Shown here in pieces: positions 48,153-56,238 of a stretch of DNA of 64,000 nt. How positions within the stretch are numbered: the stretch's first letter is position 1; every line of letters starts with the position of its first letter. Origin of the DNA: Fulvivirga ulvae (lineage in GTDB: Bacteria; Bacteroidota; Bacteroidia; Cytophagales; Cyclobacteriaceae); NCBI RefSeq assembly GCF_021389975.1, contig NZ_CP089981.1, positions 6,783,501 to 6,847,500 of the forward strand, read 5' to 3'. The notes beneath the pieces were generated by a model. That model was not told where the DNA came from, searched no databases, and saw only the letters and a program-made list of their open reading frames with translations. A program made the translations under genes and the position numbers.

Positions 48153-48638
48153 TTATCTGTTATTATCGTCATCGAAAGCCTCTTCGATGTCCTCCCCGGC
48201 CTGCTGGATTTTCGCTTCTACATCTTCAAAGGCCATTTCTGTTTCATGTTTAATCTCCTCCCAGTTACTTTCACCGGCCGACTCTACCTTTTCAAGTCGT
48301 TTTTCAAGCTTTTGCTTTTCCATTTTCAGGTTTTCCCTTGTTTTTTCAAGGTTGGCTTTGGCATCGGCAGACTCCTCTTCTATCTCATTATCGATTCTCT
48401 CAAGCTTAGCATCAATATCTGCCAGCACCTCGTTGATCTCGTTCTTAAGCTCATCACGCTCACGTGCCATTTCGTCACCAGCGTCGCTTATTTCGCTACC
48501 AGCCTCTTCACCAACCTCTTCATAGTCAGTGTTCAGGTCTTCACTATCAGCCCTCTCATTCGGCGGATCACATTGTACTGCAAAAAGCATCATAAAACAT
48601 ACTATAGACAGAGTCCAGAATTTACTAATCGTTTTCAT
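48153..48638 (-). CDS. Coiled-coil lipoprotein
   Basis: 161 residues. A signal peptide with lipobox-like FAVQC (Cys23) precedes a highly charged Glu/Lys/Asp body. The heptad-like pattern from about 55 to 150 (RERDELKNEINEVLADIDAKL...EEESADAKANLEKTRENL...KLEKRLEKVES) predicts a long coiled coil. It is likely anchored in the outer membrane or periplasmic face of the inner membrane, acting as a spacer or stress lipoprotein. No named family is evident. Confidence 0.7.
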   Translation of the reverse strand: MKTISKFWTLSIVCFMMLFAVQCDPPNERADSEDLNTDYEEVGEEAGSEISDAGDEMARERDELKNEINEVLADIDAKLERIDNEIEEESADAKANLEKTRENLKMEKQKLEKRLEKVESAGESNWEEIKHETEMAFEDVEAKIQQAGEDIEEAFDDDNNR

Positions 48639-48667
48639 ATCAATTATCTTTTAATTAACTCAATAGG

Positions 48668-49078
48668 TTATTTTTCAAACTTGTTGGCTTTGTGAGACTT
48701 TACTCCCTCAATGTCAAAGTCTTTATTTACAAAATCATAAGCAGATCCCACGAAAAAAACCTCAGAGCCTACATAGGCAATCGGGGTTTTAATCATCTCC
48801 GGTTTTTTGGCAAGTACTTTTGTAAGCTCTTCGTCTGACAATGATTTGTTTTTATATTCCTGCATATACAGGTCAGCGTTTTTATCTACCATTTCGGCGA
48901 TCTCAATATCCATGTCACGGGCTATTTCAGCTATCTGAGTTTCCGTGAGGTTGTCTGTTACTACATCCCTTTCATTCAGGGCGTGGTCTTTCAGAGAATC
49001 TGCATAGCCCTTGGCCTTTCTATCCTGCTGTTTTTCAGAATTATATATTAGCAGTATTTCGTTTTCTTTCGCTTTCAT
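48668..49078 (-). CDS. ArsC/Spx-fold protein without the catalytic cysteine
   Basis: 136 residues. The ArsC-like thioredoxin fold is visible: IYNSEKQQDRKAKGYADSL replaces the usual NPxCxxSRxAL, LTETQIAEIARDM is the helical insertion, and KPEMIKTPIAYVGSEVFFVGS replaces the PxLIxRPIVxxG end. There is no Cys anywhere near the expected nucleophile, so it cannot work as a conventional arsenate reductase. Spx-type regulators keep the fold without arsenate activity, so a regulatory or scaffolding role is possible (inference). Confidence 0.65.
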   Translation of the reverse strand: MKAKENEILLIYNSEKQQDRKAKGYADSLKDHALNERDVVTDNLTETQIAEIARDMDIEIAEMVDKNADLYMQEYKNKSLSDEELTKVLAKKPEMIKTPIAYVGSEVFFVGSAYDFVNKDFDIEGVKSHKANKFEK

Positions 49079-49116
49079 CTTTAATTGTTTTGTAATTATA
49101 ATTACCTCTTCACACG

Positions 49117-50016
49117 CTACGATTCCGCGGTCATCAGCTTCATTTCTGATAACTTTTCACCTCCTTTAATACCAAAATCCAGCGTGCGAATAGGAAATGG
49201 AATCGTAATATCATTTGCATCAAATGCCTTTTTTATTGCCATAATTGCCGCGTTTTTCATGTTTAGGTATCCGGGCTGATCAGGGTACCTGATCCAGAAT
49301 CTGATGTTGAAATTAATGGAACTGTCCCCAAACTCGTAGTAGTCAAAGATGATGTCTTCTTTCCTTATCACACCTTCCAGTTTTGCAATGGTAGCAGACA
49401 CTACACTTTCTACTTTTTCGAGATCGTCTCCATATGATATGCCTACAGGGATATCGATGCGCCTTTCACCCAATACTGTATAGTTGATGATGGGGCTCTG
49501 AAGTACTTCTTTATTGGGTATGTATACTTCCTGCCCCTGGAAGGTTTTGATCACTGTTACGCGCAGGTTAGTGCGTACTACCGTGCCCATGAAGTCCTTA
49601 ACTTTTACAATATCTCCGACTTTGGAGGGCCTTCTAAAGGCTAGAATAATGCCGCAGACAAAGTTGGATGCCACATCCTGAAAAGCAAACCCCAGCGCAA
49701 GTCCTATTACACCCACACCAGCCAGCAGGGAGGTAACCGTTTTATCTAGCTTAAGTACTCCCAAAATAATGAAAATACCTACTCCCAGTACCAGATAGTA
49801 GATTATGGTGCCAAACAGGTTTTGAAGAGCCTTATTATCAGAAGTTTTGTCAAAAAGCCTGACAAAAACCTTTTGTATGGCTTTGGCAAAAAGGAAAAAG
49901 ACTATGAGCAGAATGATAGCCAGCGCCATATTGGGCAGCATGGCTACCAGTGTCTCAAGCCAGTCATTAATCTTGTCCGAAACCTTTTCAAGGGGTTGCT
50001 CTAAGCTGATTTTCAT
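49117..50016 (-). CDS. MscS-family mechanosensitive ion channel
   Basis: 299 residues. Hydrophobic helices at about 22-45, 66-90 and 90-115 lead into the MscS pore helix (LLAGVGVIGLALGFAFQDVASN), followed by the beta domain (GDIVKVKDFMGTVVRTNLRVTVIKTFQGQEVYIPNKEVL). The GLALGFAFQD pore signature is diagnostic. It acts as an osmotic safety valve in the inner membrane. It is 38 bases downstream-facing to the ArsC-like gene in the same direction. Confidence 0.95.
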   Translation of the reverse strand: MKISLEQPLEKVSDKINDWLETLVAMLPNMALAIILLIVFFLFAKAIQKVFVRLFDKTSDNKALQNLFGTIIYYLVLGVGIFIILGVLKLDKTVTSLLAGVGVIGLALGFAFQDVASNFVCGIILAFRRPSKVGDIVKVKDFMGTVVRTNLRVTVIKTFQGQEVYIPNKEVLQSPIINYTVLGERRIDIPVGISYGDDLEKVESVVSATIAKLEGVIRKEDIIFDYYEFGDSSINFNIRFWIRYPDQPGYLNMKNAAIMAIKKAFDANDITIPFPIRTLDFGIKGGEKLSEMKLMTAES

Positions 50017-50047
50017 TTTATTTTATAAAGCTTATCAGGATCAGTAA

Positions 50048-50083
50048 TAAAAAAAGCCCCGGATTTACGGACCCAGGACTTTT
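50048..50083 (-). terminator. Terminator of the CsbD gene
   Basis: On the minus strand AAAAGTCCTGG (50083 to 50073) pairs with CCGGGGCTTTT (50062 to 50052), with two G-U pairs, followed by a T-run. It separates the CsbD gene from mscS. Confidence 0.75.
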
Positions 50084-50101
50084 GTACAGGCTCATAAAAG
50101 A

Positions 50102-50287
50102 TTAATAGCTCTCTATCTCTCTTTTTAGTGCATCCTTAGTCTTTCCGGTTTTCTTTTGAAGGCGGCCGAGAAGTTCCTCTTCCTTACCTTCCACATAAGT
50201 GAGATCATCATCGGTAAGCTCTCCATATTTTTGTTTCATCTTACCTTTTATCACATTCCAGTTTCCTTTTACTTTTAAATCGTTCAT
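50102..50287 (-). CDS. CsbD family stress protein
   Basis: 61 residues: KGNWNVIKGKMKQKYGELTDDDLTYVEGKEEELLGRLQKKTGK is the complete CsbD domain. CsbD-like proteins are small, helical general-stress proteins of unknown molecular role. Its own terminator follows at 50048-50083. Its position near MscS, YtxH and Ohr strengthens the stress-island reading. Confidence 0.95.
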   Translation of the reverse strand: MNDLKVKGNWNVIKGKMKQKYGELTDDDLTYVEGKEEELLGRLQKKTGKTKDALKREIESY

Positions 50288-50353
50288 GGCCTTATCTGTT
50301 TTAGTTTGTTGATTTTAATTTTAATTGTTTTTATTATTTGATTACTACAAGGA

Positions 50354-50623
50354 TCAACTATTGACCCTGGCAGACTTTTTAACTCTATCTGTAGTCTTTT
50401 TAGTGGCTTCGGCATATTCTCCCAGCAGGGAATTGTACTTTACCTTGGCTGCATCCAAAGCTTCAGTTATTGATTGTGATAAAGAATCCTTCAGTTTTTC
50501 AGATTCCTTCGTAAGCCTTTTCCTTGTTTTAGGACCGCTTTCCGGGGCGAGTAATAATCCTGTCAGCGCACCGGCTAAAGCTCCTGCTGCGAATCCCACT
50601 ATTATCTTTGTGCTGTTGTCCAT
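50354..50623 (-). CDS. YtxH domain protein
   Basis: About 89 residues from MDNSTKIIVGFAAGALAG at 50623; a longer frame begins 30 bases upstream at 50653. One glycine-rich membrane helix (GFAAGALAGALTGLLLAPESG) is followed by KTRKRL and a Lys/Glu helix. This GxxAGxxxGxLxAP pattern is the YtxH family, a small membrane protein linked to general stress in Bacillus. Confidence 0.9.
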   Translation of the reverse strand: MDNSTKIIVGFAAGALAGALTGLLLAPESGPKTRKRLTKESEKLKDSLSQSITEALDAAKVKYNSLLGEYAEATKKTTDRVKKSARVNS

Positions 50624-50944
50624 AACTCTTATATTTTTTGTATTTAACATCACCCGGTTCTATCCAGGTATAATAGATACACTGAAAAAGGCATACCAAA
50701 AAGAATATCGCCCTTCCAAACATATGTAAATCAGTATTTTAAAGAATTTTAGAGGTGTTGGAAAGCTTTTATTAGTCGGTCTTAAACTCCAAACCCGTGT
50801 AGTATCTTCTACAGTTTGTAGAAATAGACCAAAGACTGGTGCCCCTATATGACCAGAACGAATAGTCAGGCATAATTTTTCAGGTGGCATAACATTAGCA
50901 CATTACTTTGTCAGCAAAACGTTAACTCAAAAAATTTTAAAAGC
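50624..50944. other. Intergenic region between YtxH and the small conserved gene
   Basis: 321 bases, AT-rich, between divergent genes, so it must hold two promoters. A -7-like TATGTTTG occurs on the minus strand (50717-50724), but I saw no matching -33. A palindrome TTCTACA-GTT-TGTAGAA lies at 50807-50823. No gene is seen. Confidence 0.4.
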
Positions 50945-51259
50945 ATGTCTACTCATAATTTAAAACCAATGTCTGAAGTTGTCAAAACCCTAAAAGACAG
51001 GGGTTATACGCTAGACTTTATTTATAGGGATAATAAACTTCTTACAACTGACAAGGAAAAAAGCTACCAGGCCGAGGACCTGACCATTATCGACGAGTAT
51101 AGGTTTGAGGGCGACTCTGACCCTGCTGATATGGCTATTCTCTATTCTATAGAAACCCAGGATGGTGACAAAGGGACCTTAGTAGATGCCTACGGAGCTG
51201 ATTCTAGTTTGGAGCTGGAGAAGTTTTTGAAAAACGCGCATCATAGCGAAAATAAATAA
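50945..51259 (+). CDS. Small conserved protein often mis-named phosphoribosylpyrophosphate synthetase
   Basis: 104 residues, the only rightward gene in this stretch. The motif core is LKDRGYTLDFIYRDN, LTIIDEYRFEGDSDPADMAILYSIET and KGTLVDAYG. This ~100-residue family is common in Bacteroidota and, to my recollection, is sometimes labelled PRPP synthetase, but it has none of that enzyme's domains. Its function is unknown; it is often near stress genes, as here. Confidence 0.75.
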   Translation: MSTHNLKPMSEVVKTLKDRGYTLDFIYRDNKLLTTDKEKSYQAEDLTIIDEYRFEGDSDPADMAILYSIETQDGDKGTLVDAYGADSSLELEKFLKNAHHSENK

Positions 51260-51300
51260 TGCTTTGCGGATTTATAAAGCAATTTGTTTAAGGATATTTT

Positions 51301-51337
51301 TAAGGCCATAAATCCAAATGATGGATTTATGGCCTTA
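51301..51337. terminator. Strong hairpin, probable terminator between convergent genes
   Basis: A perfect 15-bp stem (TAAGGCCATAAATCC and its complement) with a 7-base loop lies after the rightward gene and near the end of the leftward barrel gene. No T-run follows directly on either strand, so a canonical terminator is likely but not certain. Confidence 0.6.
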
Positions 51338-51456
51338 GGATGTCCTGCTTTTGTTATTAATAAGCAATAGCCTTTCCATGTATAAAAATCCCTTATTCCT
51401 TAAAGGATCAGCTTAGCCTGACTTTCAGAGTTAGTCATGCATCTTTGAAATTACCA

Positions 51457-54120
51457 TCAGAAAAGAAAGCCAAGATTAATGTTATAGATAGAGTCTTCGT
51501 CGCTCTCTGTATAAACAGCGGTGAACACCCACCTACCCAACGGGGCGATCCAGAAACCGCCGCCAAAGCCGGTATGCCATTTATCAGAGTCTTCACCATC
51601 GAACCATACCCGACCCTGATCAAAATGTCCGGAAATGCCAAACTCAAAGGGAAGATAGTAAAAAGGGACTTTGGCGAGCCGCACTCTTATCTCATTGTTT
51701 TGATATATACTGCTACGCCCTGCAAAGCGATCTCGTCCATAACCACGCACATTACCCAGGCGATTAAGGCCTGCATTGCCACCTATGGTAGCCGCCTGAT
51801 AAAAATTAAAATCTCCCGATATACTCTCCCCTCCTATGCGCACGGCAAAAGTTGTTTCCAGAGGAATGTCTACGGTGTAATACACACTGAAATCACTTCT
51901 TATTTTGCTAAACTTACTGTTATCGTTATTCAGTTCGCTCATCCACATTAATTCGGTATTCCACCGAACACCTTTTTCAGGTTTACTTTCTATCTCAGTG
52001 GTCCTTATATCGGCATCAAACTCGAAACCCAAGAAGTGATTTGAGTCAAAAAGTCCCGGATCAAGAGAAGGTCCCACCAGGTCTATAAAGCGGTCTCCGC
52101 CTTTTTCAACTTTCGCGTATTGATACGACGGGCCAAATTTAACCGTTGCATGTTTCATATTAAGTTGCAGCCCCGGAAAAAACAATAATTCCTCGTAACG
52201 AACATCATAAAAGCTATCATCGTCAGTTACTGTCCTTTCACTTTCATTACCAAAGCCATAGAAATTGGTAAAGAAGTTTGGGGCTCTTATAAGAAGGTCC
52301 ATATTAAAACCAAGGTCGCCGACTAGTCTGATAAAATCAGCATTGTATTCAAAATTCCATGCTCCGGTTTTAGGTGCAAAATTGGCCACGATACGATGCT
52401 TGCTTGCATAGGGGTCTTTCCTGAAGCCTTGCGTTTTAATGATTACCCCACCACCGAAAAAGATACCATCGTCGCTATTGGCTCCAAAGTATCCTGTTGG
52501 ACCCAAATACCCATATCTAAAATCCTCGAAGTCGTATTGATTATTTTTCGGATCTTCATCAATCACAAGTTTGGTTTCAGGGCCATCTTCAATGTCATTT
52601 TCATTGTCACTGTCATCATAATAGACAGTCATATCTCTGATGCCGCTAACTTTGGACGAGTCGGCAAATGTATCTTCATCAGGCCCTCCGATAATCCTCA
52701 CCCGTATCCCCTTTTTACCCTCACCGGAAACATAGAAGTAGTCTTCACCTCCGAGCCCATAAAGCCGTACCTCATCAGTTTCGTCAGGGTAGAATACACG
52801 ATTGTAGAACTGCCTTTCCTTCTTACCTTCGTCGGAAGCTTCGTAAACATTTACTTCGGTATTACCATCGTCCCTTCTTACTACCTCAAAGTATTCTTCC
52901 TTATTGCTACCTACTACATTGACCTCTTTGGCCAAAATGAGGTAATAGTCCAATGCAAAACGTTCCAGATTATTTCTTCTGGCCTTTAGTGTATTGGTCA
53001 GTTCCTCGCCACTGAGCTCAAAGACAGTATCGGGCATGGACAGTACTGCATTTTCAATAATTTCATCTGTCAGCCTGCTCTGTAGGTCTCGGGCCATTTC
53101 TATCCATTGTTCTTTAGAAAGGTCCGTAAGAAACCTACGGTCTATATATCTGGCATTGAAATTAAACCCTGCAATATCCCGGATCTCTGGCTGGAAATCC
53201 TGAAATTTTCTCAAGGCCCATTTTCTACTGGCCCACCAGGGTACAAAGCCATCAAACTTAAAGAAGATATTATCACGGTCTTCGGGAATAGGTCTGTAAT
53301 ACTTACCATTATCATCTTCAAATTCTGCCCACCGAAACTGTCCGCCATGCCGATCCCAATCTCCGATCCATATATCAAAAAGTCGTGCACGCAGAAAGTT
53401 TTCCTGATCTACACGATTATCGTTATCATCATTCAGCTCTTCCCTAACCGTTTCTGTACTGACTGCATTTTTGGTTCCTCCGAAATCTTCATATCCGGAC
53501 CAGTCCTCATCTGCATCTTCCTCAAGCATGGCCAGCATACCCCCAAAGTCCTCCCTGTATTCGCCCAATTCGGGTGAGTCGGGAATATAGACCAGTTCAG
53601 GGTTGGTATGATAAATTCCTGCTGCATCTCCCAACTGGGGAAGTATAAACGCTCCGTACGGGTGCGATGCTGAGATCTGATCCTGTACAATATCATCAGC
53701 AAATGAAAACTTAAGAGCATACGGCAAAGTTGGTGTAGGATCTTTTTGAATGGAACGCAGCGAGTACAACCGGCCGTCATTCGCCTTCAGTTTGAGGGAG
53801 TAGGTCTGCATTCCACCCCCTTTTTCCAATATTTTCAAGCCTCCCCGGGCTTTGTTGAGATTTATAACCGGTACTTCAACCGGCGCCAGCCATACATCCC
53901 GATAATGGTCTCCAAGCATCAGTCTCTTAAAGCTACTGGCCTGGTAGGTCCGGCCAGCCTGTACCACTACTTTGTTATGCCCGTTTTTCTCCATTACTTT
54001 TTGTGTAACAGAATCATCAAAAGGATTATTGTATAGTTTACAAGAAGCTAAACAACATGCCATTGCCATACAGACTACTTGCCCGGGCTTCATCAAAAAC
54101 TTGATCATCGCTTTACGCAT
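51457..54120 (-). CDS. Outer-membrane lipoprotein barrel with kinase-like periplasmic domain
   Basis: About 887 residues from the ATG at 54120, where ATGCGTAA overlaps the stop of the upstream HD-PycTM gene; the frame also extends to 54171. The signal peptide ends with lipobox LASC (Cys27). Residues about 95-330 look like a protein-kinase fold: an N-lobe segment (GGGMQTYSLKLKANDGRLYS, LRSIQKDP) and a catalytic-loop-like IGDWDRHGGQ (252-261) with PEDRDN (279-284), similar to FAM20/HipA-type kinases. The C-terminal ~350 residues form a beta-barrel ending NLGFLF. Kinase activity is unproven. Confidence 0.75.
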   Translation of the reverse strand: MRKAMIKFLMKPGQVVCMAMACCLASCKLYNNPFDDSVTQKVMEKNGHNKVVVQAGRTYQASSFKRLMLGDHYRDVWLAPVEVPVINLNKARGGLKILEKGGGMQTYSLKLKANDGRLYSLRSIQKDPTPTLPYALKFSFADDIVQDQISASHPYGAFILPQLGDAAGIYHTNPELVYIPDSPELGEYREDFGGMLAMLEEDADEDWSGYEDFGGTKNAVSTETVREELNDDNDNRVDQENFLRARLFDIWIGDWDRHGGQFRWAEFEDDNGKYYRPIPEDRDNIFFKFDGFVPWWASRKWALRKFQDFQPEIRDIAGFNFNARYIDRRFLTDLSKEQWIEMARDLQSRLTDEIIENAVLSMPDTVFELSGEELTNTLKARRNNLERFALDYYLILAKEVNVVGSNKEEYFEVVRRDDGNTEVNVYEASDEGKKERQFYNRVFYPDETDEVRLYGLGGEDYFYVSGEGKKGIRVRIIGGPDEDTFADSSKVSGIRDMTVYYDDSDNENDIEDGPETKLVIDEDPKNNQYDFEDFRYGYLGPTGYFGANSDDGIFFGGGVIIKTQGFRKDPYASKHRIVANFAPKTGAWNFEYNADFIRLVGDLGFNMDLLIRAPNFFTNFYGFGNESERTVTDDDSFYDVRYEELLFFPGLQLNMKHATVKFGPSYQYAKVEKGGDRFIDLVGPSLDPGLFDSNHFLGFEFDADIRTTEIESKPEKGVRWNTELMWMSELNNDNSKFSKIRSDFSVYYTVDIPLETTFAVRIGGESISGDFNFYQAATIGGNAGLNRLGNVRGYGRDRFAGRSSIYQNNEIRVRLAKVPFYYLPFEFGISGHFDQGRVWFDGEDSDKWHTGFGGGFWIAPLGRWVFTAVYTESDEDSIYNINLGFLF

Positions 54121-55339
54121 TTGTATAAAAGAATATGAATATAAAAGCCAATACAGTGGTTGTAAGGCCAATAATGAATGTATTATAGGATACCGTAAGC
54201 AAACGGTATTTCTCTTTAAGCACTATCCCCAGGTTATAGAGATCCAGGGACATGCTATCATAGAGTTTCTTCTGGTCTTTCTTAAGATTGCTCAGATAGG
54301 TTACAAACTCTTCCTTAGGAATGCCTAAAAAATTTCCAAAGTATAAGAGGCTGATCTTGTTTTCCTTAACATCGTTCATATCTACCTCTTTACTCGTGAC
54401 CTTTGGCCTGGCAGACATTACTGCAAAAAAAACAGAGATTAATGCCCCCACCAATAAAATAATGATAGGTATGGTATATCTTAAATTTTCAATGGCAAAG
54501 CTCTGCAACACCGAAAGGCTGGCCCCAGACAAGGTAACAATAACTGAGATGAGGATGGTATTGATGCTTATCATCATATTGGCTTTACCATCCGCTATAG
54601 CACTAAGATTAATGTGGTTGCGATAATTGGCTCTGTAAAGTGTATCGATACCCCGGCCAAAATCTTTACCTGTATTGGTCCTAACCGTAATCTTACGAGC
54701 CTTCAGGATGTTCTGCCGTTGTTTTTTAATATTTTTTACCCGCCTTTTGGCATATTCCTGCTTGCCTGCCTCAGAGTAAAATACATTGTTGACCAAAAAG
54801 CTATATTGCTTTTTTTCCCAGTCCAGTTCTTTGTAAGAGGTATTTTGGAAATTTTCAAGCTCCACCCGGAGTAATTCTCCCCTCCTGAAAAAGCGCTTGC
54901 GCCCCATATGGGCCATGTCGGCATCATGAATGAGCTCTTCTAGCAATCCCTGTGGTTCATGCCCGGCAACAGTACTCATAATAAGCTTTGATACCTTCTG
55001 CTGCTGATGTTCCGGATATTCCTTGTTATTGAAGAACTCCTCAGCATACTTTACGCTTTCGGCCTCATGGCCATTATATTTTTTTATGTAGCCTGTATCA
55101 TGAAACCAAGCAGCAAGTAGCAGCGCTTCCATATCTTCATCACTGATCTCACTCATCCCTCCAAGCTTTTGAGCAATCTCCGCTACTTCCTGCGTGTGTG
55201 ACAGGTTGTGGTAAAGCAACTTATCTGGCAGATCGTCATTAAAAAGTTTAGAAACATATGCTTCGGCCTTTTTAACAATGTCATTCTTACTTTCCTCTGT
55301 GTCAGTTTCTTTTTTTTCAGTGTCTTTTTTAATCGTCAT
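54113..55339 (-). CDS. HD phosphohydrolase fused to a Pycsar-type transmembrane effector domain (PycTM)
   Basis: 408 residues. Residues about 20-190 form an HD domain with metal-ligand motifs YHNLSH (43-48), FHD (79-81) and HDADM (138-142). Residues about 229-408 match the Pycsar effector domain: RGIDTLYRANYRNHINLSA, IADGKANMMISINTILISV and hydrophobic helices around 257-278, 287-308 and 385-405. PycTM effectors respond to cCMP or cUMP and damage the membrane in phage defence. No pyrimidine cyclase gene is seen near it. The upstream GNAT gene is 33 bases away, and the downstream barrel gene overlaps its stop. Confidence 0.85.
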   Translation of the reverse strand: MTIKKDTEKKETDTEESKNDIVKKAEAYVSKLFNDDLPDKLLYHNLSHTQEVAEIAQKLGGMSEISDEDMEALLLAAWFHDTGYIKKYNGHEAESVKYAEEFFNNKEYPEHQQQKVSKLIMSTVAGHEPQGLLEELIHDADMAHMGRKRFFRRGELLRVELENFQNTSYKELDWEKKQYSFLVNNVFYSEAGKQEYAKRRVKNIKKQRQNILKARKITVRTNTGKDFGRGIDTLYRANYRNHINLSAIADGKANMMISINTILISVIVTLSGASLSVLQSFAIENLRYTIPIIILLVGALISVFFAVMSARPKVTSKEVDMNDVKENKISLLYFGNFLGIPKEEFVTYLSNLKKDQKKLYDSMSLDLYNLGIVLKEKYRLLTVSYNTFIIGLTTTVLAFIFIFFYTNA

Positions 55340-55372
55340 AAAATATTGTAGGTTGATAGTATGCGCTCCCGA

Positions 55373-55663
55373 TTATATAGCTTCCTGCCAGGTCACACAT
55401 CTGAACTCCGGGTGTTTACTGAGAAATGTTTCTACAAATTCGCACCCGGGTATAATCTGAATATGCTCCTTTTGGGCAAAAATCAATGCATTGTGCAATA
55501 ATGATGAAGCGACTCCTTTCCCCCTCAGATCTTCATGCACATTGATATAATTAAGGTCAAATACATGCGGTGATATCTGTCTGAATTGCAGATAACCCTC
55601 TTTACCATCAACAGTAGTGGTAAACCTTTTGCCAACCATATCTAATTTAACGGAACAGTCCAT
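55373..55663 (-). CDS. Small GNAT-like acetyltransferase (YjdJ/NATD1 type)
   Basis: 96 residues with the minimal GNAT fold: GKEGYLQFRQISPHVFDLNY, then VHEDLRGKGVASSLLHNALI (the RGKGVA acetyl-CoA loop) and IIPGCEFVETFLSKHPEF. This is the short N-acetyltransferase type with unknown substrate. It precedes the HD-PycTM gene by 33 bases and is probably the first gene of that operon. Confidence 0.9.
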   Translation of the reverse strand: MDCSVKLDMVGKRFTTTVDGKEGYLQFRQISPHVFDLNYINVHEDLRGKGVASSLLHNALIFAQKEHIQIIPGCEFVETFLSKHPEFRCVTWQEAI

Positions 55664-55735
55664 AGGCTTTTTATTTAAAGTTTATAATGCTGATGTAAAA
55701 AGCATGCCAACGTTAAAAAAGTGCTTACGGAAGAA

Positions 55736-55786
55736 GGTGGCGCGTAGTGCGAGGCATGCGCCACCGCCGAATGTGGCGGAGATTCC
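55736..55786. repeat. Overlapping GC-rich hairpins in the leader of the DUF4235 gene
   Basis: GGTGGCGC (55736-55743) pairs perfectly with GCGCCACC (55758-55765). Just downstream CCGCC (about 55764-55768) can pair with GGCGG (about 55775-55779), using part of the first hairpin's right arm. Either could form, not both. The GC content is far above the surroundings. Confidence 0.35.
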
Positions 55787-55871
55787 ACAACAAGGAACCC
55801 CAATGGCCTGTTACTCTGATACTAATGCTATGGAACATCATTTGTACCTGTTAACAGAAAAAAGAGGAAAT

Positions 55872-56159
55872 ATGTCACTGTTTAAGAATAGAAACGATAT
55901 TTTGAATTTTGCACTGGCTCAGGGCGCTGTAATGATCAGCGGACTTGCTTTAAAAAAGGTTTTTGATTACGGCTATAAAAAAATAGCCAAAGAAAATCCA
56001 CCCAGAAGTATAAGAAGCAGCAGGCATACGGCTATCCACATCATAGGCTGGAGTATACTAACCGGCGCAGTTGCGGGCGTGGCACGGTTGCTAACCACTG
56101 ATTTAATAAAACATGACCTTGATCCACACTACCTGGAAGCCCCTGAAGAAATTCCATAA
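55872..56159 (+). CDS. DUF4235-like membrane protein
   Basis: 95 residues from ATG 55872. The helix around residues 12-27 (LNFALAQGAVMISGLALKK) and a second one around 55-72 (AIHIIGWSILTGAVAGVARL) flank a basic loop with RSSRHTAIH. This is the two-helix pattern of DUF4235 membrane proteins. The frame is open far upstream, but the extended residues look like low-complexity noise. It ends before a strong bidirectional terminator. Confidence 0.65.
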   Translation: MSLFKNRNDILNFALAQGAVMISGLALKKVFDYGYKKIAKENPPRSIRSSRHTAIHIIGWSILTGAVAGVARLLTTDLIKHDLDPHYLEAPEEIP

Positions 56160-56178
56160 CCCGACCTTATTCTGAAAC

Positions 56179-56208
56179 AAAAAAGACCTGTTGTCACAGG
56201 TCTTTTTT
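56179..56208. terminator. Bidirectional terminator
   Basis: AAAAAAGACCTG (56179-56190) and CAGGTCTTTTTT (56197-56208) form a perfect 12-bp stem with a 6-base loop. A- and T-tracts flank it on both sides. It sits between convergent genes and can serve both. Confidence 0.9.
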
Positions 56209-56238
56209 GTTTCATTCATTCACATTATAAATAATGAC

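Noticed and set aside
48132..48695. 187-codon open frame on the plus strand
   Set aside because: It is antisense to the coiled-coil lipoprotein; the Leu/Phe-rich sequence is the mirror of its charged repeats.
50717..50724. TATGTTTG as a -7 element for the YtxH gene
   Set aside because: No TTTG at the required distance upstream, so I list it only as a weak half-site.
52396..52989. 197-codon open frame on the plus strand
   Set aside because: It lies wholly antisense to the kinase-like barrel gene and shows no domain.
55617..55871. N-terminal extension of the DUF4235-like protein
   Set aside because: The frame is open, but it overlaps the GNAT gene start region, has low-complexity residues, and would put the first helix 86 residues from the start.
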